Below, piece by piece: positions 1-6,445 of a stretch of 7,810 bases of DNA (positions are counted from its first letter, which is position 1; the number at the start of each line of letters is the position of its first letter). Source of the stretch: CAYJAD01 sp964371225 (GTDB lineage Bacteria; Desulfobacterota; Desulfovibrionia; Desulfovibrionales; Desulfovibrionaceae). The notes below the pieces were generated by a model. It worked only from the letters and a program-made list of their open reading frames with translations, was not told the origin of the DNA and made no database searches. Where the stretch lies: positions 1 to 7,810 of the forward strand of contig CAYJNA010000107.1 in the NCBI GenBank assembly GCA_964371225.1, in the 5' to 3' direction. Made by a program: the position numbers and the translations under genes.

Positions 1-31
1 CCGCTGCGTCTACCAATTCCACCATCCCGGC
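1..31 (-). tRNA. tRNA-Leu, 5' part only (cut by window edge)
   Basis: Read on the minus strand from 31 down to 1, the sequence starts with the acceptor strand GCCGGGA. It continues with a D-arm of the form TGGTGGAATTGGTAGACGC, which is the hallmark of bacterial class II leucine tRNAs. The anticodon, variable arm and 3' end lie outside the window, so the isoacceptor cannot be named. The gene is divergent from the rnf operon and has its own promoter at 47-75. Confidence 0.88.
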
Positions 32-46
32 GTCATCACGAAGAGA

Positions 47-75
47 GTTATGCCATCGCTTACGGCATAGGTCAA
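47..75 (-). promoter_or_regulatory. Promoter of tRNA-Leu
   Basis: On the minus strand a -35 box TTGACC (75-70) is followed by exactly 17 nt and a -10 box CATAAC (52-47). The -10 box ends 15 nt before the tRNA 5' base at 31, so transcription should start near position 40 with a leader of about 10 nt. An inverted repeat TATGCC/GGCATA (49-54 and 64-69) lies across the -10 box and spacer. Confidence 0.7.
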
Positions 76-102
76 TACTTTTTTACATTTTTTTTATTTT
101 TT
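76..102 (-). promoter_or_regulatory. A-tract UP-like element behind the tRNA-Leu promoter
   Basis: Directly upstream of the minus-strand -35 box lie three A-runs on the minus strand (T-runs on + at 79-84, 88-95 and 97-102). Phased A-tracts in this position are typical UP elements that bind the alpha subunit of RNA polymerase and strengthen stable-RNA promoters. Function is inferred from position and composition only. Confidence 0.45.
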
Positions 103-475
103 CTTCGGGTAGCGTTTTTTCCAACCAAAAATATATATTTTATCATATAGTTACACAGAACACTCTCTTCATACGTAGTTATAGTGAATATGCACACGGA
201 AAAGCGCCCGCGTACAATGCACTGTTTAGCAACATGCAATATCCCCCGTAGTACCATGTTAATAAAGGGCAAATTATATCACTAATTTTGTTTTTTCTGC
301 AGCTACGAATGTTTTGATACGCGCTTTCTTAAAAAGCTTCGACTTCCTTCCACGTTATTTTTTGAACATCCTGCATGAAGATAATAACAGTAGCGTTAAA
401 AAAGTAATTTTTGAAAACGAATTTTGTAACAGGATGACAGTTTCCTCACACGCATGAAAACAAAATAGTAAAAAT

Positions 476-497
476 ACCATCCAAAATTGGAACTGGT
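476..497. repeat. Small imperfect inverted repeat (possible operator)
   Basis: TCCAA-AA-TTGGA (480-491) is a perfect 5-bp inverted repeat. It is extended by ACCA (476-479) and TGGT (494-497) with a 2-nt bulge. It lies about 85 bp upstream of the candidate -35 box of the operon. It could be a regulator site, but in AT-rich DNA short repeats arise by chance. Confidence 0.25.
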
Positions 498-529
498 TAA
501 GCAAACAGTACTAATCCTATTTTTCACAA

Positions 530-543
530 CTATCAACAGATAG
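530..543. repeat. Perfect 5-bp inverted repeat CTATC-AACA-GATAG
   Basis: The two arms (530-534 and 539-543) are exact reverse complements around a 4-nt centre, about 40 bp upstream of the candidate -35 box at 581. That is a usual position for an activator site. No known regulator consensus is recognised. Confidence 0.25.
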
Positions 544-558
544 CACGAAGCATCCAAG

Positions 559-572
559 AATACTTAAGAATT
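559..572. repeat. Imperfect palindrome centred on CTTAAG
   Basis: AATACTTAAGAATT is symmetrical except for one position on each side of the CTTAAG core. It ends 8 bp before the candidate -35 box of the operon, so a bound protein would sit next to RNA polymerase. Low information content makes this tentative. Confidence 0.22.
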
Positions 573-580
573 ATTTTTCC

Positions 581-609
581 TTTCCAAAGTCATGCATTTA
601 TGATATAAA
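581..609 (+). promoter_or_regulatory. Probable sigma-70 promoter of the cytochrome-rnf-apbE operon
   Basis: TTTCCA (581-586, 4 of 6 matches to TTGACA) is followed by 17 nt and TATAAA (604-609, 5 of 6). The -10 box is preceded by TGA at 601-603, giving an extended -10 element. Transcription should start near 616, leaving a leader of about 55 nt. I saw no sigma-54 GG/GC element in the region. The surrounding AT-richness raises the chance of false matches. Confidence 0.5.
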
Positions 610-630
610 TTGGTATTAAAAAATTTTTAT

Positions 631-674
631 GGGTAAAATTTAATTTAACTTTTTTCCCAAGGAAGGTTCCTTTG
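631..674 (+). promoter_or_regulatory. Leader with foldable Shine-Dalgarno and TTG start
   Basis: The Shine-Dalgarno AAGGAAGG (659-666) lies 5 nt before a TTG start (672-674). AAGGA (659-663) can pair with TCCTT (668-672) around the loop AGGT, hiding part of the ribosome site and the first base of the start codon. Just upstream, GGG (631-633) and AAAA (635-638) can pair with TTTT (651-654) and CCC (656-658). The ribosome site decides the start: no upstream ATG fits, and the next ATG (783) would remove the membrane anchor. Confidence 0.45.
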
Positions 675-1457
675 CAAAAGCGATACATACCCATTTTGGT
701 CTTTGCAGCCATTCTTGTTGTGGTAGCGGGTGCTGGTTATCTTATACCGGAGCCAGCTAAAGACGTTCCGACGCGTATTCTTATGGATAATGCAGCAGGA
801 AAAGTTGTTTTTAATCACGAAAAACATCTTATGGGTGATAACATCCCCTGTGCAACCTGCCACCATGAAATGATTCTTGAAAAAGAACTTGTCATGAGCT
901 GTAGTAGCTGTCATGGCGTAGCGTTTGATGAAACATTCCGTTCAACACACGCCACAGCCATGAAAGGACCGGACGCCTGCGCTACCTGCCACCATATGGA
1001 ATTTGCCCCCAAGGTGGACTGGAGTCATGCAGCACATGCCGAAGAATATGGTCTTGACTGTACTTCCTGCCATCATGAAGATACAGACATTGAGCCAGAA
1101 CCACAAAATTGTGCCAATTGTCACGAAAGTACCGGCGATGAAACCGTGCCCTCCTTGCGCGACGCTGTACACCTAAAGTGTCAATCTTGTCACGAAGACA
1201 TGTTCTCCAATGGCATTAAAGATTGCGCTTCTTGCCACACTACCATTGACAACCGTGAGAGACTTAAGAAAGAAGGTGCCAGCGCCTTTAAGCTTAATGA
1301 TTTTTACGCCAATTGCGCCACATGCCATACCACAAAGCCAGCAGAGCTTATCCCCAACAGTATGGCCGCCTATCATGGGCAGTGCATTACCTGTCATGCC
1401 AATGTGGGTAAAGGCCCCTTTACACAAGAACAATGCAGCCAATGCCATACGAAGTGA
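672..1457 (+). CDS. dhcA: Membrane-anchored decaheme c-type cytochrome, Rnf-associated
   Basis: This is a periplasmic multiheme electron carrier of 261 residues with ten CXXCH motifs, whose first cysteines are residues 60, 77, 103, 130, 147, 170, 185, 215, 238 and 255. Residues 6-24 form one hydrophobic segment, best read as an uncleaved anchor or signal peptide, so the hemes lie outside the cytoplasmic membrane. Exactly ten further histidines exist (49, 52, 65, 93, 108, 119, 122, 135, 167, 235), in principle enough for bis-His ligation, but eight of them are in the first half. Segments such as FNHEKH and WSHAAH before CXXCHH motifs recall class III (c3-like) cytochromes. It starts at TTG with a strong Shine-Dalgarno and ends 7 nt before rnfC. 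By position it should pass electrons between Rnf and the periplasmic cytochrome pool. The symbol dhcA is the one I recall for the equivalent Desulfovibrio vulgaris gene and rests on memory. Confidence 0.93.
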   Translation: MQKRYIPILVFAAILVVVAGAGYLIPEPAKDVPTRILMDNAAGKVVFNHEKHLMGDNIPCATCHHEMILEKELVMSCSSCHGVAFDETFRSTHATAMKGPDACATCHHMEFAPKVDWSHAAHAEEYGLDCTSCHHEDTDIEPEPQNCANCHESTGDETVPSLRDAVHLKCQSCHEDMFSNGIKDCASCHTTIDNRERLKKEGASAFKLNDFYANCATCHTTKPAELIPNSMAAYHGQCITCHANVGKGPFTQEQCSQCHTK

Positions 1458-1464
1458 GTTTAGT

Positions 1465-2691
1465 ATGAAACAACATTTTCAAATACTTAACGACCCTCGC
1501 TTTCACCTTGTTTATGGTGTCTCCAAGCGCTTTAATGAAGGGCATATACCTACTAAAGTGCGTTTAAATCGCGAAGGGTTCACTCTTGCTGAGGGAATTA
1601 AGAAAAAAACTAAGGTATATCCAGGAATGCTTCTTGGAACACACCCTTCCATAGAAAAAGGGGATGTATTCTCCCCTATTCACGGCGAAGTGAGTGATGT
1701 GAATGAGCGTAGTATCATGCTAAAAGCCACCGAGCCCATGGAAGATGCGCCTCAAGTGGAAGTAGCAGATTTACTCCATAGTGACTTAAAAGGTGAAGAT
1801 TTGCGCCTTGCCGTAAAAAAGCTTGGTGTGAACACACGTTCTTTATCTAAAGAATGTAAAACACTTATTATTAATGCCCTTAACCCTGATCCGGGTGTAC
1901 GCTGGGCTGAACCTATGCTCACAAGTCATGGTAAAACCTTCCAAGCCGGTATCACCCTACTTAAACGCCTTGCACGCGCAGAAGAAATCATACTTGCCAT
2001 TCCACACGGTATGCAATTCACCTGCGAAAATATAAAAGTTGTACATGTGAGCGCTGATTATCCCAATAGTTTGGCTGAGCTTGTCATTAAAAATGTGACA
2101 GGCAAAGAAAATCCCCCTGATGTGGCTTGTGTGGGCTTACATAATATATGGAGCCTTGGGCGCATTGGTGTCACAGGTTTACCCCTCACAGAAACCGTTC
2201 TTACCATAGGTTCCTACACCAAGTGGGACAATTATGTAGTTAAAGAAGGTTCCACCATTGGTGAACTACTTGAGCTGGGTAATATCACCATTGAAGAAGG
2301 CGATACCGTACTTCGTGGCGGCCCTTTACGCGGTGAAAGCTTGGATACACTTGAGCGTAGTGTCACTAAGGGCACACATGGCGTTTTCGTTGTAGAATCC
2401 AATGCCATACCAGATATGGAAGGGCATAATCCTTGTATTAATTGCGGGGCTTGTGTACTTATTTGTCCTGCGCGTATTACGCCTTCTTTACTCAGCCGTT
2501 ATTCTGAATTTGCCTTGTACGATAGGTGTGAGAAAGAACATATTTTCTCCTGCCTTGACTGTGGTCTTTGTGGTTACGTTTGTGTGGCACGTCGTCCTGT
2601 ATTACAGTACATTCGCCTTGCCAAACATAAGCTCCTCCAAGCAGAAGCGCTTAAAGAGCTTGAAGAAATTCAACTAAATACTTCTGCATAG
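1465..2691 (+). CDS. rnfC: Divergent Rnf complex subunit RnfC, two [4Fe-4S] clusters
   Basis: Peripheral subunit of the Rnf complex, 408 residues, somewhat shorter than the usual RnfC core of about 440. The C-terminal ferredoxin part is intact: C324, C327, C330, C334 and C363, C366, C369, C373, followed by LQYIRLAKHKL as in other RnfC proteins. The middle keeps the family's GGPLRGESL and VTKGTHGV segments. However, the glycine-rich NADH loop (GGAGFPT) is missing between residues 120 and 133. The usual NAAECEPYIT and IEDNKP flavin-site stretches are replaced by NALNPDPGVR (138-147) and AIPHGMQ (178-184). It may therefore not oxidise or reduce NAD(H). The open frame continues upstream into the cytochrome gene to 1210, but that stretch is a shadow. 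The ATG at 1465, after a weak GAAGTGAG ribosome site, fits the gene boundary, and the protein starts MKQHF. Confidence 0.9.
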   Translation: MKQHFQILNDPRFHLVYGVSKRFNEGHIPTKVRLNREGFTLAEGIKKKTKVYPGMLLGTHPSIEKGDVFSPIHGEVSDVNERSIMLKATEPMEDAPQVEVADLLHSDLKGEDLRLAVKKLGVNTRSLSKECKTLIINALNPDPGVRWAEPMLTSHGKTFQAGITLLKRLARAEEIILAIPHGMQFTCENIKVVHVSADYPNSLAELVIKNVTGKENPPDVACVGLHNIWSLGRIGVTGLPLTETVLTIGSYTKWDNYVVKEGSTIGELLELGNITIEEGDTVLRGGPLRGESLDTLERSVTKGTHGVFVVESNAIPDMEGHNPCINCGACVLICPARITPSLLSRYSEFALYDRCEKEHIFSCLDCGLCGYVCVARRPVLQYIRLAKHKLLQAEALKELEEIQLNTSA

Positions 2692-2702
2692 GAGGGGACA
2701 TC

Positions 2703-3659
2703 ATGGCAAATACTAAATCTGCTTCTACGTTACTGGCCGTAAGTGCCCCGCCCTTTTGGCATTGCGGTCGCACCATACGCAGTATAAATTATAATACACT
2801 TTTAGCCCTTGCCCCTGCGGCAATCATGGGTATTTGGCATTGGGGTTTACCCGCAGCCAGAGTCATGGCACTAGCCGTACTCACGGGCATTGTGGTGGAA
2901 GCTCTTTGTCAAAAAATTATGGCGCGCGAAATTGCGGTAGATAATTTTGCCGCTGTAGTAACAAGCTTACTTTTCGCTTTTTTACTCCCTGCTTCAGCCC
3001 CTGCATGGATTGTTATAGTGGGGGTTAGCCTCTGTATTACCCTTGGTAAAATGGCCTTTGGTGGCCTTGGGGCAAATCCTGTCAATAGTGCGCTGGTGGG
3101 CTGGGCCTTACTGTATGTCTCATGGCCAGTGTATATGGATCCCAATGCCATGCAGCTAAATACATTATTTGTAGACCCCTTGGTACAATTAAAGTATTTC
3201 GGTGTCCAAGTAGCTTCTGAAACCCCTTGGTTAGATTTAGCTCTTGGTAAGCAAATTGGCGGCCTTGGCGCGGCTCAAGGTTTAGCACTTTTGCTAGGCG
3301 GCTCTTATCTTTGCATACGCGGCATTATTCGTTGGGAAATTGCCACTTCTTTTTTTGTAGGTGTTGGCATTACCGCTGCCATTTTCCACAGTATTGCACC
3401 TGAAATGTACGTATCACCTGTATTCCACTTGCTTACAGGCTCTACCCTTTTGGGCGGGTTCTTCCTCGCCACGGAAATGGCCTCCTCCCCAGACAGGCCT
3501 ATTCCCATGATGATTTACGGGGCCCTTGGTGGTATCCTTGTGATTATCATTCGCGTTTATGGAGAACATACAGACGGCGTAGCTTTTGCTATACTGCTCA
3601 TTAACTTGCTGACACCTTTGCTTGAGAGTATTAGACCCAAGCCCTTTGGAGGCAAATAA
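2703..3659 (+). CDS. rnfD: Rnf complex membrane subunit RnfD
   Basis: Integral membrane subunit related to NqrB, 318 residues with about nine to ten hydrophobic segments. Family signatures are GGLGANPVNSALVG (120-133), ALLLGGSYL (195-203), LTGSTLLGGFFLATE (244-258) and DGVAFAILLINLLTPL (291-306). Family members normally carry FMN bound to the threonine of a [ST]GAT motif in the loop after GGLG-NP, followed by PLAxLK. Here that loop reads FVDPLVQLK (156-164) with no SGAT or TGAT anywhere in the protein, so covalent flavin is probably absent. The gene starts 11 nt after rnfC with a strong Shine-Dalgarno AGGAGG (2690-2695). Its stop codon overlaps the rnfG start by one base. Confidence 0.93.
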   Translation: MANTKSASTLLAVSAPPFWHCGRTIRSINYNTLLALAPAAIMGIWHWGLPAARVMALAVLTGIVVEALCQKIMAREIAVDNFAAVVTSLLFAFLLPASAPAWIVIVGVSLCITLGKMAFGGLGANPVNSALVGWALLYVSWPVYMDPNAMQLNTLFVDPLVQLKYFGVQVASETPWLDLALGKQIGGLGAAQGLALLLGGSYLCIRGIIRWEIATSFFVGVGITAAIFHSIAPEMYVSPVFHLLTGSTLLGGFFLATEMASSPDRPIPMMIYGALGGILVIIIRVYGEHTDGVAFAILLINLLTPLLESIRPKPFGGK

Positions 3660-4234
3660 TGCGTGATATTATAAGAATGCTTGTGGTGCTTTCAGTCATT
3701 TGTGGGATTTCCGGCTTTGGCCTTTCCTACCTCAAAATGATTACAGCTATACCCATTGAAAACCAAGTTTTAACATATGTACAAGCCCCTGCTTTGGAAA
3801 GAGTTTTCAACGATGTAGACAACTCCCCATTAGCTGAGCGCAAAAAGTTTACCTTAAAAGACGGGCGTGAAGTAACCATCTTTCCTGCACGTAAAAATGG
3901 TAAGCTCATAGGTGTGGCCTTAGAAGATAAAGGCAAGGGCTTTGGCGGTGATATTAACGTCATGGTGGGCATTAACCCAGAAAATGACACGCTGGTGGGC
4001 ATTGGTGTAACTACCATGAAGGAAACTCCCGGTATTGGTGATGTTATCCTTAGGCCAAACTTTGTTGAGCAATTTGTAGGTAAGCCTATGGATGTAAAGC
4101 TTAAAAAAGACGGCGGTAGCATTGATGCCATCTCCGGAGCTACGGTATCTTCTGCTGGTTCTGTGCTTGCTGTGTCCAATGCCGCAAAAGTATATGCTGA
4201 GTTAAAAGATGCCATCATAAAAGCATGGCCATAG
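3659..4234 (+). CDS. rnfG: Rnf complex flavoprotein subunit RnfG
   Basis: Periplasm-facing subunit with one N-terminal membrane anchor (residues 7-27) and an FMN-binding domain, 191 residues, normal for the family. The motif AISGATVSS (157-165) contains the threonine (T162) that takes FMN through a phosphoester bond, the target of ApbE. The family segment KETPGIG (121-127) is also present. The start overlaps the rnfD stop as TAATG, with GGAGG at 3648-3652, so translation is coupled. No heme motif is present. In this operon RnfG appears to be the only subunit with a recognisable flavinylation site. Confidence 0.95.
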   Translation: MRDIIRMLVVLSVICGISGFGLSYLKMITAIPIENQVLTYVQAPALERVFNDVDNSPLAERKKFTLKDGREVTIFPARKNGKLIGVALEDKGKGFGGDINVMVGINPENDTLVGIGVTTMKETPGIGDVILRPNFVEQFVGKPMDVKLKKDGGSIDAISGATVSSAGSVLAVSNAAKVYAELKDAIIKAWP

Positions 4235-4243
4235 GGGGAAGTC

Positions 4244-4912
4244 ATGAGTCAAATAATGAAAGAATTTACCAAAGGCTTATGGAATGAACTTCCTCCATTT
4301 CGCCTCCTGCTCGGTCTATGCCCCGTGCTTGCGGTAACAAAATCAGCCAATAATGGGCTTGGTATGGGAATGGCCGTTATTTTCGTGCTTGTACTCTCAA
4401 ACCTCATTATTTCGTTAATGCGAAATCTTATACCCAAAAAAGTTCGTATTGCTTGCTTTATTGCCATTTCTGCCACCTTGGTGGTATCGGTGGAACTACT
4501 CATGCAAGCCTACGCTTACCCACTGTATCAACAATTGGGAATCTTCGTGCCTCTCATCGTGGTAAACTGTCTTATTTTAGGCCGTGCAGAAGCTTTTGCT
4601 GCTAAAAATACCGTGGCACTCTCTGTGGCAGACGGTTTTGGTATGGGCATTGGCTTTGCCGTATCCCTTACCTTCCTTGGCGGCTTACGCGAACTTTTAG
4701 GCGCGGGCACACTTTTTGATACTCCTGTCATGTGGGAAGGGTTCTCACCCTTTACCGTTATGGTAGAAGCTCCCGGCGCTTTCATCGCTCTTGGTGTTAT
4801 TTTATGCGCCATGAACGCTTTCACCAAATGGCAAGCTAAACGACAAGGCCTTGATGAACCTGAAAACCCAACACATGGCTGCTCTGCTTGCGGCGCTTGT
4901 GCACGAAAGTAA
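4244..4912 (+). CDS. rnfE: Rnf complex membrane subunit RnfE with Cys-rich tail
   Basis: Integral membrane subunit related to NqrD, 222 residues, about six transmembrane segments. The two conserved cysteines that help bind the intramembrane Fe-S cluster shared with RnfA are present: C26 in LGLCPVLAVT and C109 in VVNCLILGRAEAFA. FLGGLRELLGAGTLF (144-158) is typical of the family. After the last helix the protein has a hydrophilic tail (about 195-222) ending in HGCSACGACARK, a CxxCxxC triplet (C213, C216, C219). This resembles a metal or Fe-S site with one ligand short. The gene lies 9 nt after rnfG with a GGGGGAA ribosome site at 4234-4240. Confidence 0.94.
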   Translation: MSQIMKEFTKGLWNELPPFRLLLGLCPVLAVTKSANNGLGMGMAVIFVLVLSNLIISLMRNLIPKKVRIACFIAISATLVVSVELLMQAYAYPLYQQLGIFVPLIVVNCLILGRAEAFAAKNTVALSVADGFGMGIGFAVSLTFLGGLRELLGAGTLFDTPVMWEGFSPFTVMVEAPGAFIALGVILCAMNAFTKWQAKRQGLDEPENPTHGCSACGACARK

Positions 4913-4924
4913 GGGGAGGAAATA

Positions 4925-5500
4925 ATGGATATTTTTCAACTCTTCATATCTGCTATCTTTGTAAATAACATTGTTCTTGCGCAATACCTTGGGAACTGCC
5001 CTTATCTTGGTTGTTCCAAAGAGCAAGGTGTAGCTCTAGGTATGGGCGGCGCGGTGGTATTTGTAACCATCATGGCTACAGCTTGCACATGGTTTATGCA
5101 AAAATACATATTATTGCCTTATGGCCTATCCTACTTACAAACCATTGTGTTTATTTTGGTTATTGCATCGCTGGTACAATTTGTGGAAATGTTCCTCAAA
5201 AAAATGATACCGCCACTTTATGCATCCTTAGGCATCTTCTTACCGCTTATCACCACCAACTGCGCCGTTATGGGTGTAGCCATCTTGGTGCAACGTGAAG
5301 AATATGACTTCATTACATCCATGCTGTATGCTGTGGCCTCCAGCGCAGGTTTTATGTTGGCTCTTGTACTCATGGCAGGTATTCGTGAGCGTTTAGAAAT
5401 TTGCCGTGTGCCAAAGGCCATGATGGGTACGCCCATTGCTCTTATAATGGCAGGGCTTATGTCCCTTGCATTCGTTGCCTTTAAAGGCATGACAAGCTAG
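4925..5500 (+). CDS. rnfA: Rnf complex membrane subunit RnfA
   Basis: Integral membrane subunit related to NqrE, 191 residues, about six transmembrane helices. IFVNNIVLAQYLGNCPYLG (11-29) holds the conserved C25, and LITTNCAVMGVAIL (108-121) holds C113. These cysteines, with those of RnfE, bind the Fe-S cluster in the middle of the membrane. AGIRERLE (151-158) is also a family signature. An extra cysteine, C30, follows in YLGCSKEQG. The gene starts 12 nt after rnfE with the ribosome site GGGGAGGA (4913-4920). Confidence 0.95.
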   Translation: MDIFQLFISAIFVNNIVLAQYLGNCPYLGCSKEQGVALGMGGAVVFVTIMATACTWFMQKYILLPYGLSYLQTIVFILVIASLVQFVEMFLKKMIPPLYASLGIFLPLITTNCAVMGVAILVQREEYDFITSMLYAVASSAGFMLALVLMAGIRERLEICRVPKAMMGTPIALIMAGLMSLAFVAFKGMTS

Positions 5501-5511
5501 GAGGCTTACAC

Positions 5512-6432
5512 ATGGTTATATCATCTGTTCTTACCCTTTTTGGGCTTGGATTAGTGGCTGCCATAGTGCTTGCTGCAGCCTCTCGTGTATTCTATGTGGA
5601 AGAAGACCCCCGTGTGGAAGCCGTTATGGACGCCCTTCCAGGTGCCAACTGCGGCGGTTGTGGTTATGCCGGTTGTGAAGGGTATGCCATTGCTGTGGTC
5701 AATGACCCTGGCGTTTCTGCCGCCCTTTGTGTGGCTGGTTCGGCCGATACCACCATCACCGTGGGCGAACTCACAGGTAAATCGGTGGGAGCTGCTGACC
5801 CCATGATATCCTTCCGCCGCTGTGATAAAATTGCCGGTAATGTGAAAGCACGTTATCAATATCACGGCCTTCCCTCTTGTGCGGGTGCCACACTGCTTAT
5901 GAATGGCTCTGATCTTTGCTCTTGGTCATGCTTAGGTTTTGGTGACTGCGTTGAGGTATGCCCCTTCAGTGCCATGGAAATTAAAGATGGCCTTGTGGTT
6001 ATTAGCACTTCTAAATGTACAGGCTGCGGCCTTTGCATCAAGGCTTGTCCGCGTAACTCACTAGACCTTATTCCAGCACGCGCACGCGTAGCCGTAACAT
6101 GCGCCACCAAGGATAAATTACGTGCCGTTATGGACATCTGCGAAGTGGGTTGCATTAACTGCGGTAAGTGTATTAAATCTTGCCCAGCTAAGGCCATTAA
6201 ACAAGTGGAAAGTCGCATCGAAATTGATCAGCACAAATGCTTAAGCTACGGGGCTGATTGCGCTGAAATATGTATTACAGACTGCCCACGCAAAATTTTG
6301 CGCCCCTTCTGCCCCACTTTGAATCATACTTTACACAATGACGCCCTTGAAGAGCTTGTCATTGCTAAGGGTGCTGAAGGCACAAATACAAACAAGCAAG
6401 AAAATACTACAGAACAAAGTACACAGGCATAA
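5512..6432 (+). CDS. rnfB: Rnf complex ferredoxin-oxidising subunit RnfB, long anaerobe type
   Basis: Cytoplasmic polyferredoxin subunit that accepts electrons from reduced ferredoxin, 306 residues. An N-terminal anchor (3-24) is followed by the RnfB-type Fe-S motif with C47, C50, C55 and C73. Further clusters follow: C136, C140, C146, C150 (family type C-x3-C-x5-C-x3-CP); C169, C172, C175, C179; and C214, C217, C220, C224. A last group, C243, C250, C254, C258, has irregular spacing (C-x6-C-x3-C-x3-CP) instead of CxxCxxCxxxCP. This makes it the long form seen in anaerobes rather than the short proteobacterial one. The last 20 residues are polar, Gln/Thr/Asn-rich and probably disordered. AGGAGG at 5499-5504 overlaps the rnfA stop. 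Confidence 0.94.
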   Translation: MVISSVLTLFGLGLVAAIVLAAASRVFYVEEDPRVEAVMDALPGANCGGCGYAGCEGYAIAVVNDPGVSAALCVAGSADTTITVGELTGKSVGAADPMISFRRCDKIAGNVKARYQYHGLPSCAGATLLMNGSDLCSWSCLGFGDCVEVCPFSAMEIKDGLVVISTSKCTGCGLCIKACPRNSLDLIPARARVAVTCATKDKLRAVMDICEVGCINCGKCIKSCPAKAIKQVESRIEIDQHKCLSYGADCAEICITDCPRKILRPFCPTLNHTLHNDALEELVIAKGAEGTNTNKQENTTEQSTQA

Positions 6433-6445
6433 GGTAGGAGCATAT

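Larger units (their letters stand above)
103..580. other. AT-rich intergenic region without a convincing gene
   Basis: I see no credible gene here. A 66-codon open frame on the minus strand (272-72) runs through the tRNA-Leu promoter, has no family resemblance and looks accidental. No terminator with a U-tract is evident. The region holds a few short inverted repeats near the operon promoter, listed separately. The rest is AT-rich spacer between two divergent transcription units. Confidence 0.6.

Noticed and set aside
72..272. 66-codon open frame on the minus strand
   Set aside because: It covers the tRNA-Leu promoter and A-tract region, has biased low-complexity composition, and shows no recognisable domain.
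323..337. GCTTT/AAAGC hairpin as a terminator
   Set aside because: The stem is only 5 bp and no U-tract follows on either strand.
672..1457. CRISPR-like or repeat-array reading of the regularly spaced TGCCA-type units in the cytochrome gene
   Set aside because: The periodic similarity comes from repeated CXXCH codons. It is explained by the ten heme motifs.
1210..1464. N-terminal extension of rnfC by 85 codons, overlapping the cytochrome gene
   Set aside because: The stretch lies entirely in another frame of the cytochrome coding region, has no RnfC similarity, and the ATG at 1465 fits the gene boundary. The open frame is a by-product of the cytochrome's codons.
3727..4245. 172-codon minus-strand open frame opposite rnfG
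   Set aside because: It is the antisense shadow of rnfG, rich in Ser, Pro and Met, as expected from reading a real gene backwards, and has no plausible family.
6338..6445. Upstream start for apbE inside rnfB
   Set aside because: It would add 36 residues before the Tat signal and bury it. The ATG at 6446 has a strong ribosome site 5 nt upstream.
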